Positions 1 to 8,951 of a stretch of DNA of 64,000 nucleotides are shown here, one piece after another; the first letter of the stretch is position 1, and the number at the start of each line of letters is the position of its first letter. The stretch comes from Bradyrhizobium sp. Y36 (GTDB taxonomy: Bacteria; Pseudomonadota; Alphaproteobacteria; Rhizobiales; Xanthobacteraceae). Under the pieces are notes generated by a model, which was not told the DNA's origin, did not search any database, and saw nothing but the letters and a program-made list of their open reading frames with translations. The DNA lies in NCBI RefSeq assembly GCF_002531575.1, contig NZ_NWTI01000017.1:122175-186174 (forward strand), given 5' to 3'. Both the position numbers and the translations under genes were made by a program.

Positions 1-2
1 TC

Positions 3-116
3 GAAGCCGCTGCGCGGGAAGCCGGCATGACCACCATGTACGAGGACGGGCTCGAGAAGGTGTGGCGGGGCCAGACGACCTTGGAAGAAGTCGTGCGCGC
101 AACCCGGAGCCATTAG
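3..116 (+). CDS. gspE: Type II secretion ATPase GspE, C-terminal end (partial)
   Basis: Only the last 37 codons are inside the window; the gene enters from the left edge. The reading frame ends at TAG. The tail includes GMTTMYEDGLEKVWRGQTTLEEVVRAT, which matches the conserved C-terminus of GspE/PilB-type secretion ATPases (G-M-x-x-L/M-x-x-D-G-x-x-K-h-x-x-G-x-T-T-h-x-E-V). GspE is the cytoplasmic hexameric motor that drives pseudopilus assembly. The next gene, gspL-like, starts 4 bases after the stop, and GspL is the membrane anchor for GspE, so context and sequence agree. Confidence 0.82.
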   Translation, partial: EAAAREAGMTTMYEDGLEKVWRGQTTLEEVVRATRSH

Positions 117-120
117 CAAG

Positions 121-1290
121 ATGTCCTTCTTGGCTGCGACCACCCGGACCAAAAGCCTTCTCGGCGGGGGACGCATATCCCAGGCCTTGCGGACGGCCTC
201 GCGATCATTCGACTCGTTCTGGGCTTGGTGGAAACGCGAATTCTTCAGCCTGTTGGAAACTCCATTCGGGCGGCGGCTTCTCGGCCCGCGGCGACAGACG
301 CTCTACCTTAAGCACGATGGTGCCGATGCGGTTGAATTTCGCATGACCGGTGATGGAAGCGAGCCAGAGACGACGGAGCGATTTTCCAGTCATTCCGCTG
401 AGACATTGGATCGATTTCTGCAGGGAAAGGGTCTTACGCGACAGGATGTCGACCTCGTCGTGGTAGTCCCTACAGACAGGTTCTTCGTCCGCACCTTGCG
501 CCTGCCTGAGCAGACGCTGTCCGACTTGGACCAGATCGTCGCCAAGGACCTCGCGCGAAAGACCACGTTCAAGCCGGACGACATTGACGACAGTTACGAG
601 GTCGAGCGAGGACCGGACGCGGGCAAAATTACGGTCCATCATTGGATCATTCGCCGATCCTTCATTGCTCAGGCGCTCACGGACCTTCACCTCGGTCTGG
701 GGGACGTCTCGCGGATCGAAGGATTTGGCCCGGCTTTTCAGCCGCGCCTCGTCCTCAATTCGGCGGAGGCCGGCCGGAGTCCCTGGTACTGGACTGCCGT
801 GCGCGCCATGGCGCTCGGAGCACTGGTGCTCGGCTTCGCCGCATTCGGCGTTGCGGCTTGGCGCAAGCAGGCGACACTAACCGAGCTTGCCGACAGGATC
901 GATGCAAGCCGCGCCAAGGCGCAGTCGATCCGAACTCAAATGGACGATCTAGACAAGCGCCAAAGCGCGATGATGCGCGTGCGCGGCGACAAGGTATCAA
1001 GGCCCGATCTCTCGCAGATCTGGGAAAAGGTCACGGCGACCTTGCCCACTCAGTCCTGGCTGACTGAGCTCCAATTGACGCAGTCCGGCACTGGGAGCGA
1101 TGGGCAGATTTTGCGGCTCACCGGGTTCTCACCATCGGCGGCAGAGCTCGTCACTTTGTTCGAGAACGCTGGCAGTTTCGCCGAAGCGGCGTTGACGGCT
1201 CCTGTCAGCGTCGATCCGACCGAAAAGCGTGAGCGCTTTGCCTTGCAGATGAAGGTGAGACCTTACCCCTCTCCGAAGAGGGTACCATAA
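121..1290 (+). CDS. gspL: GspL-like inner-membrane platform protein (PilN domain)
   Basis: The 389-aa protein has a cytoplasmic N-terminal part of about 230 residues and a single membrane helix at about residues 225-242 (ALGALVLGFAAFGVAAW). A coiled-coil stretch follows, then a PilN/GspL-type periplasmic ferredoxin-like domain containing SWLTELQL and ILRLTGFSPSAAELVTLFENAG. This is the layout of GspL, which couples the GspE ATPase to the pseudopilus platform. It lies 4 bases after gspE and its stop overlaps the start of gspM (TAATG), so the genes are probably cotranslated. The N-terminal part is divergent from enterobacterial GspL, so the call rests mainly on topology, the PilN-like domain and position. 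Confidence 0.75.
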   Translation: MSFLAATTRTKSLLGGGRISQALRTASRSFDSFWAWWKREFFSLLETPFGRRLLGPRRQTLYLKHDGADAVEFRMTGDGSEPETTERFSSHSAETLDRFLQGKGLTRQDVDLVVVVPTDRFFVRTLRLPEQTLSDLDQIVAKDLARKTTFKPDDIDDSYEVERGPDAGKITVHHWIIRRSFIAQALTDLHLGLGDVSRIEGFGPAFQPRLVLNSAEAGRSPWYWTAVRAMALGALVLGFAAFGVAAWRKQATLTELADRIDASRAKAQSIRTQMDDLDKRQSAMMRVRGDKVSRPDLSQIWEKVTATLPTQSWLTELQLTQSGTGSDGQILRLTGFSPSAAELVTLFENAGSFAEAALTAPVSVDPTEKRERFALQMKVRPYPSPKRVP

Positions 1291-1865
1291 TGAAAAGATT
1301 TCTCCGGCTCTCTCCCAGCAGCGGCCGCATGCTGTTCATAGGCGTAAACATGCTGGCTCTGCTCTTTGTCATCGGGCTGGGCGCAGCGTTGGCCGACTAT
1401 GTCCAGGGTCTAGACGACGATATCGCACAAAAGCGGCAGGTGCTGGACCGTCTGGACGCGATCCTCGCCCGCGAAGGCGACGTGCGTGCGGCCGGCGAGC
1501 GCATCAAGACCCAAATGACCGAAGGCGACTTCCTGAAAGGCGCTAACGAGGGTGTCATTGCAGCCGAGCTCCAGATTCGTCTCAAGAGTGTTGCCGAGCG
1601 CAATGGCGCGCGCGTCCTAACCATGCAGGGTCTCACACTCCCGGCGGACGACGTATTGCGCTATATCGGTGCAAAGGTCGCGCTCGTTGGAACACATCAA
1701 CAGCTTCAAAGGACCATCTACGAAATAGAAGTCGACAAGCCCTATCTCTTCATCCGAGGTGCAAGCCTCAAGCCGACGGCGGGTAACGGGACTTCCATCG
1801 AGCCGACTCTCGAGGCGAATCTCGATATCACTGGGACGCTGCCGAAGAATGGTGGCCAGCCATGA
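1290..1865 (+). CDS. gspM: GspM-like inner-membrane protein of T2SS
   Basis: The 191-aa protein has a short cytoplasmic N-terminus, one membrane helix near residues 12-35 (GVNMLALLFVIGLGAALADYV), a coiled-coil stretch and a periplasmic ferredoxin-like domain. This is the layout of GspM/PilO, the partner of GspL. The start codon shares a base with the gspL stop and its end overlaps the next start by 4 bases, so the three genes form a tight operon. Sequence conservation in GspM is weak; position and topology carry most of the call. Confidence 0.72.
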   Translation: MKRFLRLSPSSGRMLFIGVNMLALLFVIGLGAALADYVQGLDDDIAQKRQVLDRLDAILAREGDVRAAGERIKTQMTEGDFLKGANEGVIAAELQIRLKSVAERNGARVLTMQGLTLPADDVLRYIGAKVALVGTHQQLQRTIYEIEVDKPYLFIRGASLKPTAGNGTSIEPTLEANLDITGTLPKNGGQP

Positions 1866-2362
1866 AACTGCGCCGGCCCCCGCCCCTGGCCGCAATCTGC
1901 CTAGCAGTCTTCGGCCTGCTCGACGCGGGTCTATTGAGCGCGATCGTCAAGTCCAGCTTCCAGCCGACCGAAACATCCGAAATGACGACCAGTGCCCTCG
2001 GCGGCGCAGGCGAGAAAAAGGTTCCGGAAGTCCCCGGGAAACAGATTGCAGCTCTCGGTCGAACCTTGGCGACGCCAGCCTTCTTCAAGTCGCGTTCCCC
2101 CTACGTGCCGCCCGCACCCGCGGCCGTTTCGGTCGTGGCGGTCGCGCCCGTCGCGCCGCCGCCCGCGGTGACTGTTGCCGGCATCGTCATGGACAAGCGG
2201 ATCAAGAAGGCGCTGGTCCTCAGCCCTGCCGACAACAATGGGACCTGGCTCAGCGAAGGCGACCAAGTAATGGGCTGGAAGGTCGAAGCAATTACGGCAG
2301 CTGGTGTGACCTTGCGGCAGAACAGCTCGAAAATGGACGTCAGGATGTATCCGTCACCCTAA
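1862..2362 (+). CDS. GspC/GspN-like T2SS periplasmic protein
   Basis: The 166-aa protein has an N-terminal membrane or signal segment (LAAICLAVFGLLDAGLLSAIV), a Pro/Ala/Val-rich linker at about residues 78-103, and a C-terminal beta-rich domain. That domain (GIVMDKRIKKALVL...WLSEGDQVMGWKVEAITAAGVTLRQ) resembles the homology region of GspC and related PilP/GspP proteins. GspC normally links the inner-membrane platform to the GspD secretin. It is the last gene of the plus-strand operon, overlapping gspM by ATGA, and it converges on gspK with a 26-bp gap. It is shorter than classical GspC and lacks a PDZ domain, so the exact letter is uncertain. Confidence 0.6.
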   Translation: MKLRRPPPLAAICLAVFGLLDAGLLSAIVKSSFQPTETSEMTTSALGGAGEKKVPEVPGKQIAALGRTLATPAFFKSRSPYVPPAPAAVSVVAVAPVAPPPAVTVAGIVMDKRIKKALVLSPADNNGTWLSEGDQVMGWKVEAITAAGVTLRQNSSKMDVRMYPSP

Positions 2363-2388
2363 CGTAACGTCTTCTGTCCGTTTCCTCT

Positions 2389-3180
2389 TCAACTCCTCGA
2401 CGCGACCTGAAAATCCAGCAGCCAATAGGGCTTGGCCGGATCATCGGTAAAGCGGATGGTTGCGCGATATACCCTTTTATGACTGCCATCGGTGGCCTCG
2501 ATCGCAAGCGAGTAGGCACGGCCTTTCAGGGACGGCGCAGCATCCGCCCTGAGCGCAACTTGCGCGCGATGGGCCAGAGTTTGGGCGACCTGATCGCGGG
2601 ACGCGCCAGGTAATGCGAGTAGAGCTTCCGCCGGTGCGAGTTGCGGGTCGAATGTCGGGCGTTGCGAATAAACCGTAAGGGCCGGCTCTATCCTGGCGAA
2701 CAGATCCGGCGACATACCGGGAACGAGCAGCACTTCGTTGACGGACTGAAACAGGCGCCGCTGCGGCTGGCCACTGGCGCTCACGCCGGGGACCGGCGTC
2801 ATCCGCCACTCCAGGATAGCCAGCGCTAGCACGGTGGCCTTCTGCGGCTCGATGCCGGCAGACCGAAGCAGTCCGAACAGCAGATCCTGATCTGCAAAAT
2901 TGAGGTCAATGCGACCGAGCTCGTCCTGGATCCGGACCACTGCGCGCCATCTCCGAAGCTCGAATTGCCGTGGCCGGCCATCGGCACGCCAACCCGTTCC
3001 CGGTGTGGGGTCGGACAGGCCGATGGCCGCCCGTACAATTGCCGCCTCCGCTATCGCGTCGGCTTCGGCCGCGTAAAGGCCGTTGTCAGCCAGTTTTCGC
3101 GACGTTCCGGTTGCATCCATCGCAGTCGTAGCAATGACGGCGAGAAGCGCGATACCCCACAGGACCGAGAGCAGCGGCAT
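2389..3180 (-). CDS. gspK: GspK-like minor pseudopilin, no leader peptide visible
   Basis: The 263-aa protein begins with a hydrophobic helix (PLLSVLWGIALLAVIATT) and continues with a GspK-type body (YAAEADAIAEAAIVRAAIGL, then helix-hairpin-helix-like regions with LPGASRDQVAQTLAHRA). GspK caps the pseudopilus tip with GspI and GspJ. An in-frame TGA lies two codons before the ATG, so the start cannot be extended. The usual positively charged leader with its prepilin-peptidase cleavage site is therefore absent. A GAGGAAAG ribosome site precedes the ATG. It is last in the minus-strand gsp operon, 16 bp after gspJ. Confidence 0.75.
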   Translation of the reverse strand: MPLLSVLWGIALLAVIATTAMDATGTSRKLADNGLYAAEADAIAEAAIVRAAIGLSDPTPGTGWRADGRPRQFELRRWRAVVRIQDELGRIDLNFADQDLLFGLLRSAGIEPQKATVLALAILEWRMTPVPGVSASGQPQRRLFQSVNEVLLVPGMSPDLFARIEPALTVYSQRPTFDPQLAPAEALLALPGASRDQVAQTLAHRAQVALRADAAPSLKGRAYSLAIEATDGSHKRVYRATIRFTDDPAKPYWLLDFQVASRS

Positions 3181-3196
3181 GGCTCATCTTTCCTCG

Positions 3197-3856
3197 CTAG
3201 CGACCGCGGCAGCGCTTGGTGAGATCATCGAGCACGCAGCTCACGTCTACGTCGATACGCGGCACGATTAGCAATTCTGGCCACACCCGCTGATCACCCG
3301 GCGGAAACTTCACGTTGACCCGAATGGCCGCAGGCAAGCTCGTCCCCGGTTCCCAATGATCAGCCCAGCGCGTCTCATCGAGCGCGACCCTCGGCAGATA
3401 AGAGAACGCGATGCTAGCAACGTTTGCGAGCAGCACATCTTTGCGGCCATTAGCGGCGGCGCGGGGATCATCGATATCGACTACCAAGGCCGGTGGACTG
3501 GACGAGTTAATTGTGATTGTGAAATTGGAGCGGCCGCCAAGTCCGCCGGATTGCATCGCGGGCGCCGCAAAGCGGATCGAAGTCCGTGTCCCCTCGAACT
3601 CCAGGCGGCCCGTTCCATTGGCGTCACCAATGACTCGAGGATAGGCCAACGTGAGACTGTTACGCAGGAAATCCTGAACTGCGACCATTCTGTCGAAGGC
3701 TGTGGCCCGGAGCGCAGTTCGCTCCCGAATTGTCAGTCCGTAACGGATTGCACCGACCAGCATGACTGCGAGCAGGCTGGTCAGGACAAGGCCCACCAGC
3801 ATCTCAAGCAGCGTGAACCCGGCATCGGCTGCATTCTGTCTGTTGGTGGCGGTCAT
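3197..3856 (-). CDS. gspJ: GspJ minor pseudopilin
   Basis: The 219-aa protein has a type IV prepilin N-terminus: a short leader ending DAG, then FTLLEMLVGLVLTSLLAVML with the conserved Glu at mature position 5. The size and the C-terminal domain fit GspJ, which forms the pseudopilus tip complex with GspI and GspK. Its ATG overlaps the gspI stop by 4 bases, so translation is probably coupled. Confidence 0.83.
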   Translation of the reverse strand: MTATNRQNAADAGFTLLEMLVGLVLTSLLAVMLVGAIRYGLTIRERTALRATAFDRMVAVQDFLRNSLTLAYPRVIGDANGTGRLEFEGTRTSIRFAAPAMQSGGLGGRSNFTITINSSSPPALVVDIDDPRAAANGRKDVLLANVASIAFSYLPRVALDETRWADHWEPGTSLPAAIRVNVKFPPGDQRVWPELLIVPRIDVDVSCVLDDLTKRCRGR

Positions 3857-4278
3857 CGCGGGCGCATGCCGTCCGCGAGACGAAGTGTCGTGAGACGGAT
3901 CGACTTCTCCGCTGTCCCATCGCCCCAGAAGATCTCGGCTGAGACCTCAATCGCCGAGATGGCCGCGCGTCCGCTGCCCGGATCAAAAGCCTTGCGGCTT
4001 ATGCGCCAGCGTAGGCCATGACCGTCGTCTCCTGACGTTTCGCCAACGTTCGCGGGAATGTCGACTCCTACCCTTGCGACCAACCCTTGAGCGACCAGCC
4101 GAGCCCGGTTGAGGGTCTCGGCATAGCTTTCGTTTCCGAGCGCATTGGCCAGGACGTGATAGAGCACGCCAAGCGAGAGAGACAGGATTGCGAGCGACAC
4201 GACGACTTCAAGCAGGGTGAAACCCTCGTTTGTCCGGGATCGCCTCGGCCACGCAGCCCAGGATTTAATTACAATCAT
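3853..4278 (-). CDS. gspI: GspI minor pseudopilin
   Basis: The 141-aa protein carries the prepilin motif NEG/FTLLEVVVSLAILSLSLGVLYHV with Glu5. Its length suits GspI. The chosen ATG (MIVIKSW) overlaps the end of gspH by 14 bases; an ATG 14 codons further upstream is in frame but lies deep inside gspH and would give an unusually long leader. The product is expected to be cleaved by a prepilin peptidase, which is not encoded in this window. Confidence 0.82.
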   Translation of the reverse strand: MIVIKSWAAWPRRSRTNEGFTLLEVVVSLAILSLSLGVLYHVLANALGNESYAETLNRARLVAQGLVARVGVDIPANVGETSGDDGHGLRWRISRKAFDPGSGRAAISAIEVSAEIFWGDGTAEKSIRLTTLRLADGMRPR

Positions 4279-4717
4279 CACGCGGTAGCCCCGTGAGCCA
4301 GTTGACACAGAGACGCGCAATCCGATCTTCGAGCTTGAGCGTCAAGTCGCCGCCGGTCGAGGAGCCATCCGGATAGAAGCGGATCTCTGCATGAGACTTG
4401 TCGGTGGCTTCGAAATCGGCCACCTTCAGCGCGAGCTCGACCTTTGCCGGAAGCGTTGTCACGGGGAGCACGGGTGATCGGAACGTTCGCTCTTTGAGAT
4501 CGATGACTAGCGAAGCTTCAGTGCTTCTCATGATGGCTGCTGCGCGCGTGGCTTTGAGTGCGTTGAGAAGCGCGGCCTGGGCGGATTCCAACCGGAGCCG
4601 ATCAGCTGTCCTGCCGATGAGTGGTGGGGCGAGCGCTAGACCCAGGGCCATTATAGCCAGTACAACAAGCAGCTCCAAAATAGTGAAGCCATCATGCTGA
4701 TGCGACCACGACCGCAT
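4265..4717 (-). CDS. gspH: GspH minor pseudopilin
   Basis: The 150-aa protein has the prepilin N-terminus HDG/FTILELLVVLAIMALGLALA followed by GspH/FimT features (LRLESAQAALLNALKATRAAAIMRS). It is placed directly after gspF, the gspF stop and the gspH start meeting at 4717. GspH links the major pseudopilin fibre to the GspI-J-K tip. Confidence 0.82.
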   Translation of the reverse strand: MRSWSHQHDGFTILELLVVLAIMALGLALAPPLIGRTADRLRLESAQAALLNALKATRAAAIMRSTEASLVIDLKERTFRSPVLPVTTLPAKVELALKVADFEATDKSHAEIRFYPDGSSTGGDLTLKLEDRIARLCVNWLTGLPRDDCN

Positions 4718-5937
4718 CAGCGGCCTACCACGTCGTTGATGCTGAGAATCGCCATCATCACGGTCAGCACCAGACCGCCAACTACGACGGCAACGCTCAG
4801 GGTAAGCGCTGGCGTCAGAAGCGCCATCGCACGGTCGATGCCCTTGAGCGCCCGGTCCTCGAACACGGCCGCTGACCGAAGCAGCATCTGATGGAGTTTT
4901 CCGGTCTCCTCACCGATCGCCATCATGCGGATGGCCGCGGGTGGAAACACGCCTTCGTCACGCAAAGCGACCGCCAACGCCCTACCTTCGCGGATGAAAC
5001 CAACGGCTCTTTCGACCTTGGTTGCCAGCAGGCTGTTGCGGATCACAGCCTGCGCGGACATGGACGCTTCTAATAAAGATACTCCTGCCCGCAATAGAGT
5101 TCCGAGCGTGCGCTGAAAGTTGGCGGTATCCTGGCTTAGAGCGATCATGCCAACAACTGGCAGCTCCAATAGATACTTATCGCAGGCCAAACGTCGTGCA
5201 GGCGAGCGTCGGATGCTGATCCAGCAGACGGCCCCTACCCCAGCAAGACCGAGTGTGCCCACCACAACGCCTCCCCAATTGTCGGCCAGAAAGACGAGCA
5301 TTCTAAGTGCTCCGGGCATAGGCTTGCCCCCTTCCTGAAAGATGGGCGCAATACTTGGCACCAAGGCTCCGACGACGATGACGATCGAGACCAGCGCCAG
5401 CACAAGCAGGATTGCCGGATACGTCAAGGCGGACTTAATTTTGGCGTTCAGCTCTTGCCGTCTTTCGAGCAGCCGGGCCAACTCCTCGGACGCCGCCCCC
5501 AAGGTTCCGCTAGCTTCGCCTGCCCGGATGATATTGACGAACTCGCCGGGATAGGTCGACGGACGTTCCGCCATCGCACCGGCCAGCGTGGCCCCATTCA
5601 AAATGTCGTCCAGGAGGCCGTCGCAAGCCTGTCGAAGTTGGCGAGCGGTCGATTGCTCGGCAAGGATTCGCAAGCAGTCGTCCAGCGCCACACCCGATTT
5701 GTAAAGATCAGCAAATTCGCGCGCGAAGGTTGCGAGGTAAGCCGGCTTCGGACCGGCCTTCGACAACAAATCCCGCTGCCACCAAGGCTGCGCGTTCTGT
5801 GACACCTCTGTCAGTTTGAATGCCGTCAGCCCACGCCGGCCAAGAAGGGCATCGGCGGCTTCGGCGGATAGTGCCTGAAGCTGCCCCTCGGCGAGTTCTC
5901 CTCCGCTGCCATAGGCTTGGTACAGAAACGAGGGCAT
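4717..5937 (-). CDS. gspF: GspF inner-membrane platform protein
   Basis: The 406-aa protein matches the GspF/PilC family in length and layout: two repeats, each a cytoplasmic helical domain followed by membrane helices. Recognisable blocks include FAREFADLYKSGVALDDCLRILAEQS, SALTYPAILLVLALVSIVIVVGALVP in the middle and a C-terminal helix pair ending VVVGGLVLTVMMAILSINDVVG. GspF is the polytopic core of the T2SS assembly platform. It starts 6 bp after the gspD stop. Confidence 0.92.
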   Translation of the reverse strand: MPSFLYQAYGSGGELAEGQLQALSAEAADALLGRRGLTAFKLTEVSQNAQPWWQRDLLSKAGPKPAYLATFAREFADLYKSGVALDDCLRILAEQSTARQLRQACDGLLDDILNGATLAGAMAERPSTYPGEFVNIIRAGEASGTLGAASEELARLLERRQELNAKIKSALTYPAILLVLALVSIVIVVGALVPSIAPIFQEGGKPMPGALRMLVFLADNWGGVVVGTLGLAGVGAVCWISIRRSPARRLACDKYLLELPVVGMIALSQDTANFQRTLGTLLRAGVSLLEASMSAQAVIRNSLLATKVERAVGFIREGRALAVALRDEGVFPPAAIRMMAIGEETGKLHQMLLRSAAVFEDRALKGIDRAMALLTPALTLSVAVVVGGLVLTVMMAILSINDVVGR

Positions 5938-5943
5938 CGAGCC

Positions 5944-8208
5944 TCACTCCACGGTCCGACGCAGCTTCTGCTCGGGAGTTCGGGGCGGTACCGGCCGGCG
6001 CCCATACGGCATGATGATCGCCAGCTCGCGCCGGAATTCATCGGTCATCTGCCTGGCCTCATTCAAGTTCCGGATTACGTGAGGTGCGATCATGATGACG
6101 AGCTCAGTCTTGCCAATCAGGTCATCTTTCATCCGAACTGCATTCCCAAGAATCGGAATGTCGCCAAGCACAGGAATTTGCGTACGCGTCTTAGTTCTCT
6201 TGTCTTGGATAAGTCCACCAAGAGCGAAAGCTTCGCCGTCGTTGACCACCACTGTAGTTCTCACGCGCCGCTGACTGATCGTCGGCGAGTTGATCGACGA
6301 TGTAGTCGTTTCGGAAACGGTCGATACTTCTTGCTCAATGTCGAGCGTGACGCGACCACTTTCGCTAATCCGCGGCGTGATCGAGAGAATGACGCCGGTG
6401 TCCTTGTAGGCAACCGAGTTCACGACCGGCGCCCCAGGTGTCAACACGCTGATGGCTGATTGCGTGGTGATCGGGACCTGATCGCCAACCTGAAGAGCGG
6501 CAGTTCTGTTGTCAGCAACGGTGAGGGATGGCGACGAGATTACATTGACGTCGGTGATCTTGTTCAGCGCTGTCAGCGTCGCCGCGATGTTGGAAGCCCG
6601 TAGCGCATAAGAGAAACCAGGGAATACTGAGCCGATCGAACCTGATAGATCGTCTGTAAACGTGGCGGACTGATTGCCATTGTTTAAAAACCAACGCAAA
6701 CCAAAGCGCAACTCATCCTTCAGCGTCACCTCGGCTATCATTGCCTCGATCATAACCTGGTTCGGAATGACATCGAGCGTGCCGATTACCCGGGCCACGC
6801 GTCGATAGTCAGCAGCGGACGCCTCAATCAGGACCGTGTTCTTGGTCTCGTCAGCAACGACCTTGATGCGCGGACCGCCTGTGCCCTCGTCCTTGCCAAT
6901 CTGAAGGGAAGATGTCGTGTCGGGTCCCGCATCTACCGCCTTTGTGGCTGGAGGCGTGGTGGGTTGGGAACCTCCTATACCGCCAGATTGCATAGACATG
7001 CCCGACTGTTGCTTTATCCCCGAGGTTTGCGCGCTGACCTCTGTATATTGAGGGGCAACGTTCCGAGCGCTGCTGCCGTCGCTTCCTCCATCTTTACCCT
7101 GGCTAAACATTGATTGGAGCACCCCGACGAGCTCGGCGGCGCGGCGGTTTTGCACGACGTAAGTATAGAACTGCTTCTCGTTTCCCTCCCCGCGATTGTC
7201 CAAACGACGGATCCAAGTCGTTGCTCGCGACAAATATTGCGGTTGTGGCGTGATGACCAAGACCGCCCCCATCCGCTTGTTGGGCAGAAAACGAACCATG
7301 CCTGCCATCGGGCCTTCTCGATCGGAATCAAAAACCTTGCGAAGTTCGTCGGTAATGGCTGCGGGGTCGCTCGCCTTTACAGGCACAATGCCGAACGACA
7401 TGCCTTTCATCACATCGACGTCGAAGACACTGATTGCGTCGAGAACACCGCTGATATCCTTGTCGTTGCCAGACAGCGTGATCGTGTTCCGCGCATCGTC
7501 TGTCCGGACGATTGTGCCGCGCGGGGATATTGGTTCCACGACACGCCGAATTTCCGACGCAGCGACGTATCTCAGTTGCACGACGCGTAAACTCGAGGCG
7601 ATGGCGCCGGTGCTGTCCAGATCGCCCTCAATTTGGAGGTTCGCGCCCACAGCCGCCTGATCTAGCGCCACGATCTTATACGCACCGCTCGCATAGATCA
7701 GAGCCGCATTGTTCGAACGGAGCGCGGTCTGGAAAAGGTTCAGAGCGGTCGAACGCGGGACCGGCCCCGGCGTTTGGAGGGTAACCTTCCCGTCGATACC
7801 CGGATCAATCGTATATTTTGCCGCCAGCAGGTCACCGAGAACAGTCTTGGCAGCCTGAGGTACAGATGCATTCAGCAGGTTAAGGGTGACGCCGTCACCG
7901 GTCTCTTCGGCTACCCCTCCCATAGCCCCGGTAGGCTTGCTACCAAGAAAACGCCCGGAGCCATTGAAGAACGCAGGCTCACCGGCCGCTTTCGGCCCAA
8001 GAGGAGATGGCATCGCTTGATTGCTATAACTGCTGATGGCCGCGGTTCGCGTCGCAGGCGGAGGGCCATTCCAAGCCTCTCTCACGTTGTCGGAGGCATC
8101 TTCAATCGATGCAGTCTGACACGCGGCGAGGCCGAGCAGGAGGCTGAGCGAGGTCACTTTAGCAAGGCGCTTGTGACAGAATGCTGACACCGACAACTCC
8201 GCTGACAC
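5944..8208 (-). CDS. gspD: GspD secretin, lipoprotein type
   Basis: The 754-aa protein has a lipoprotein signal (LSLLLGLAAC with lipobox Cys), an N0 domain, three N1-N3 repeats (SSLRVVQLRYVAASEIRRVVEPI; YVVQNRRAAELVGVLQSMF; VVADETKNTVLIEASAADYRRVARVIGTLDVIPNQVMIEA) and a C-terminal secretin domain (VGDQVPITTQ, VAYKDTGVILSITPRISE, GGLIQDKRTKTRTQIPVLGDIPILG). It forms the outer-membrane channel of the T2SS. A Ser/Gln/Gly-rich insertion lies between N2 and N3. The start at 8208 is GTG, with a second in-frame GTG six codons later; both keep the signal. The lipobox suggests it may self-target. Confidence 0.93.
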   Translation of the reverse strand: MSAELSVSAFCHKRLAKVTSLSLLLGLAACQTASIEDASDNVREAWNGPPPATRTAAISSYSNQAMPSPLGPKAAGEPAFFNGSGRFLGSKPTGAMGGVAEETGDGVTLNLLNASVPQAAKTVLGDLLAAKYTIDPGIDGKVTLQTPGPVPRSTALNLFQTALRSNNAALIYASGAYKIVALDQAAVGANLQIEGDLDSTGAIASSLRVVQLRYVAASEIRRVVEPISPRGTIVRTDDARNTITLSGNDKDISGVLDAISVFDVDVMKGMSFGIVPVKASDPAAITDELRKVFDSDREGPMAGMVRFLPNKRMGAVLVITPQPQYLSRATTWIRRLDNRGEGNEKQFYTYVVQNRRAAELVGVLQSMFSQGKDGGSDGSSARNVAPQYTEVSAQTSGIKQQSGMSMQSGGIGGSQPTTPPATKAVDAGPDTTSSLQIGKDEGTGGPRIKVVADETKNTVLIEASAADYRRVARVIGTLDVIPNQVMIEAMIAEVTLKDELRFGLRWFLNNGNQSATFTDDLSGSIGSVFPGFSYALRASNIAATLTALNKITDVNVISSPSLTVADNRTAALQVGDQVPITTQSAISVLTPGAPVVNSVAYKDTGVILSITPRISESGRVTLDIEQEVSTVSETTTSSINSPTISQRRVRTTVVVNDGEAFALGGLIQDKRTKTRTQIPVLGDIPILGNAVRMKDDLIGKTELVIMIAPHVIRNLNEARQMTDEFRRELAIIMPYGRRPVPPRTPEQKLRRTVE

Positions 8209-8477
8209 AAAAACGCCAGCGGCTTCGCAATCAGTCCTCAGTTACGTGCAGGGGCACCGAACGTTCGTGACGATCGGCTCGTGATAACAATCCCGCCCAC
8301 ACAAACCAGAGGCAACGACGCGCTTGGGTTTGGTCCAACAGAACTATAGCCGAGCGGTGTCACATCGCGTGGTTGGGCCGAGCTTTTTCCACAACTATCG
8401 CCCAAATTGCACAGGACTTCATCTTGGTCATTCTTCGATTTGAAGATACCAAATGGAAGGCAATGTCAGGTTGAGCG
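8209..8477. promoter_or_regulatory. Divergent intergenic region between gspD and gspG
   Basis: This 269-bp gap separates the divergent gspD operon and gspG and must hold promoters for both. It is locally less GC-rich than the flanking genes, with AT-rich stretches near 8340-8460. I could not identify a convincing operator or a clear -35/-10 pair by eye. Confidence 0.4.
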
Positions 8478-8951
8478 ATGCACAAGCGTCAAAACTGTCT
8501 GAATCGTCCAAAACACCTTCGTCGTCGCCTTCTTTTGCAGCAGGAGGGCTTCACGCTTGTCGAAATGCTGGTCGTGATCGCGATCATAGGACTTGTCGTA
8601 GGCCTCGTCGGGCCACGCGTGCTCAACCATCTCTCGGACTCAAAGACCAAGGCGGCCAGGATCCAGATTGAAGGCTTCAGCCAAGCTCTTGATCTCTACT
8701 ATCTCGACAACGGCTCTTATCCTGCGACCAACGTCGGCCTCGCAGCTCTTGTTCAAAAGCCCAATGATACGGAACGATGGAATGGCCCATATCTGAAAGG
8801 CAATGCCATTCCTAATGATCCTTGGGGTAAACCTTATGCCTACGCCTTTCCGGGAACACACGGCATGCCCTTTGATCTGGTGTCGTTCGGAGCTGACGGA
8901 CGAGAGGGCGGCACGGACTCCGCGCTAGACGTCGCAAATTGGCAAAAATAG
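8478..8951 (+). CDS. gspG: GspG major pseudopilin
   Basis: The 157-aa protein carries a long basic leader, the cleavage motif QEG/FTLVEMLVVIAIIGLVVGLV, and the GspG signatures YYLDNGSYPATNVGLAALV, WNGPYLKG, PNDPWGKPY and a C-terminal SFGADGREGGTD calcium-binding-loop-like segment. It forms the shaft of the pseudopilus. It is transcribed away from gspD and stands alone, separated from the minor pseudopilin genes, so its level could be set independently. The 27-residue leader is longer than usual; no nearer ATG is available. Confidence 0.93.
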   Translation: MHKRQNCLNRPKHLRRRLLLQQEGFTLVEMLVVIAIIGLVVGLVGPRVLNHLSDSKTKAARIQIEGFSQALDLYYLDNGSYPATNVGLAALVQKPNDTERWNGPYLKGNAIPNDPWGKPYAYAFPGTHGMPFDLVSFGADGREGGTDSALDVANWQK

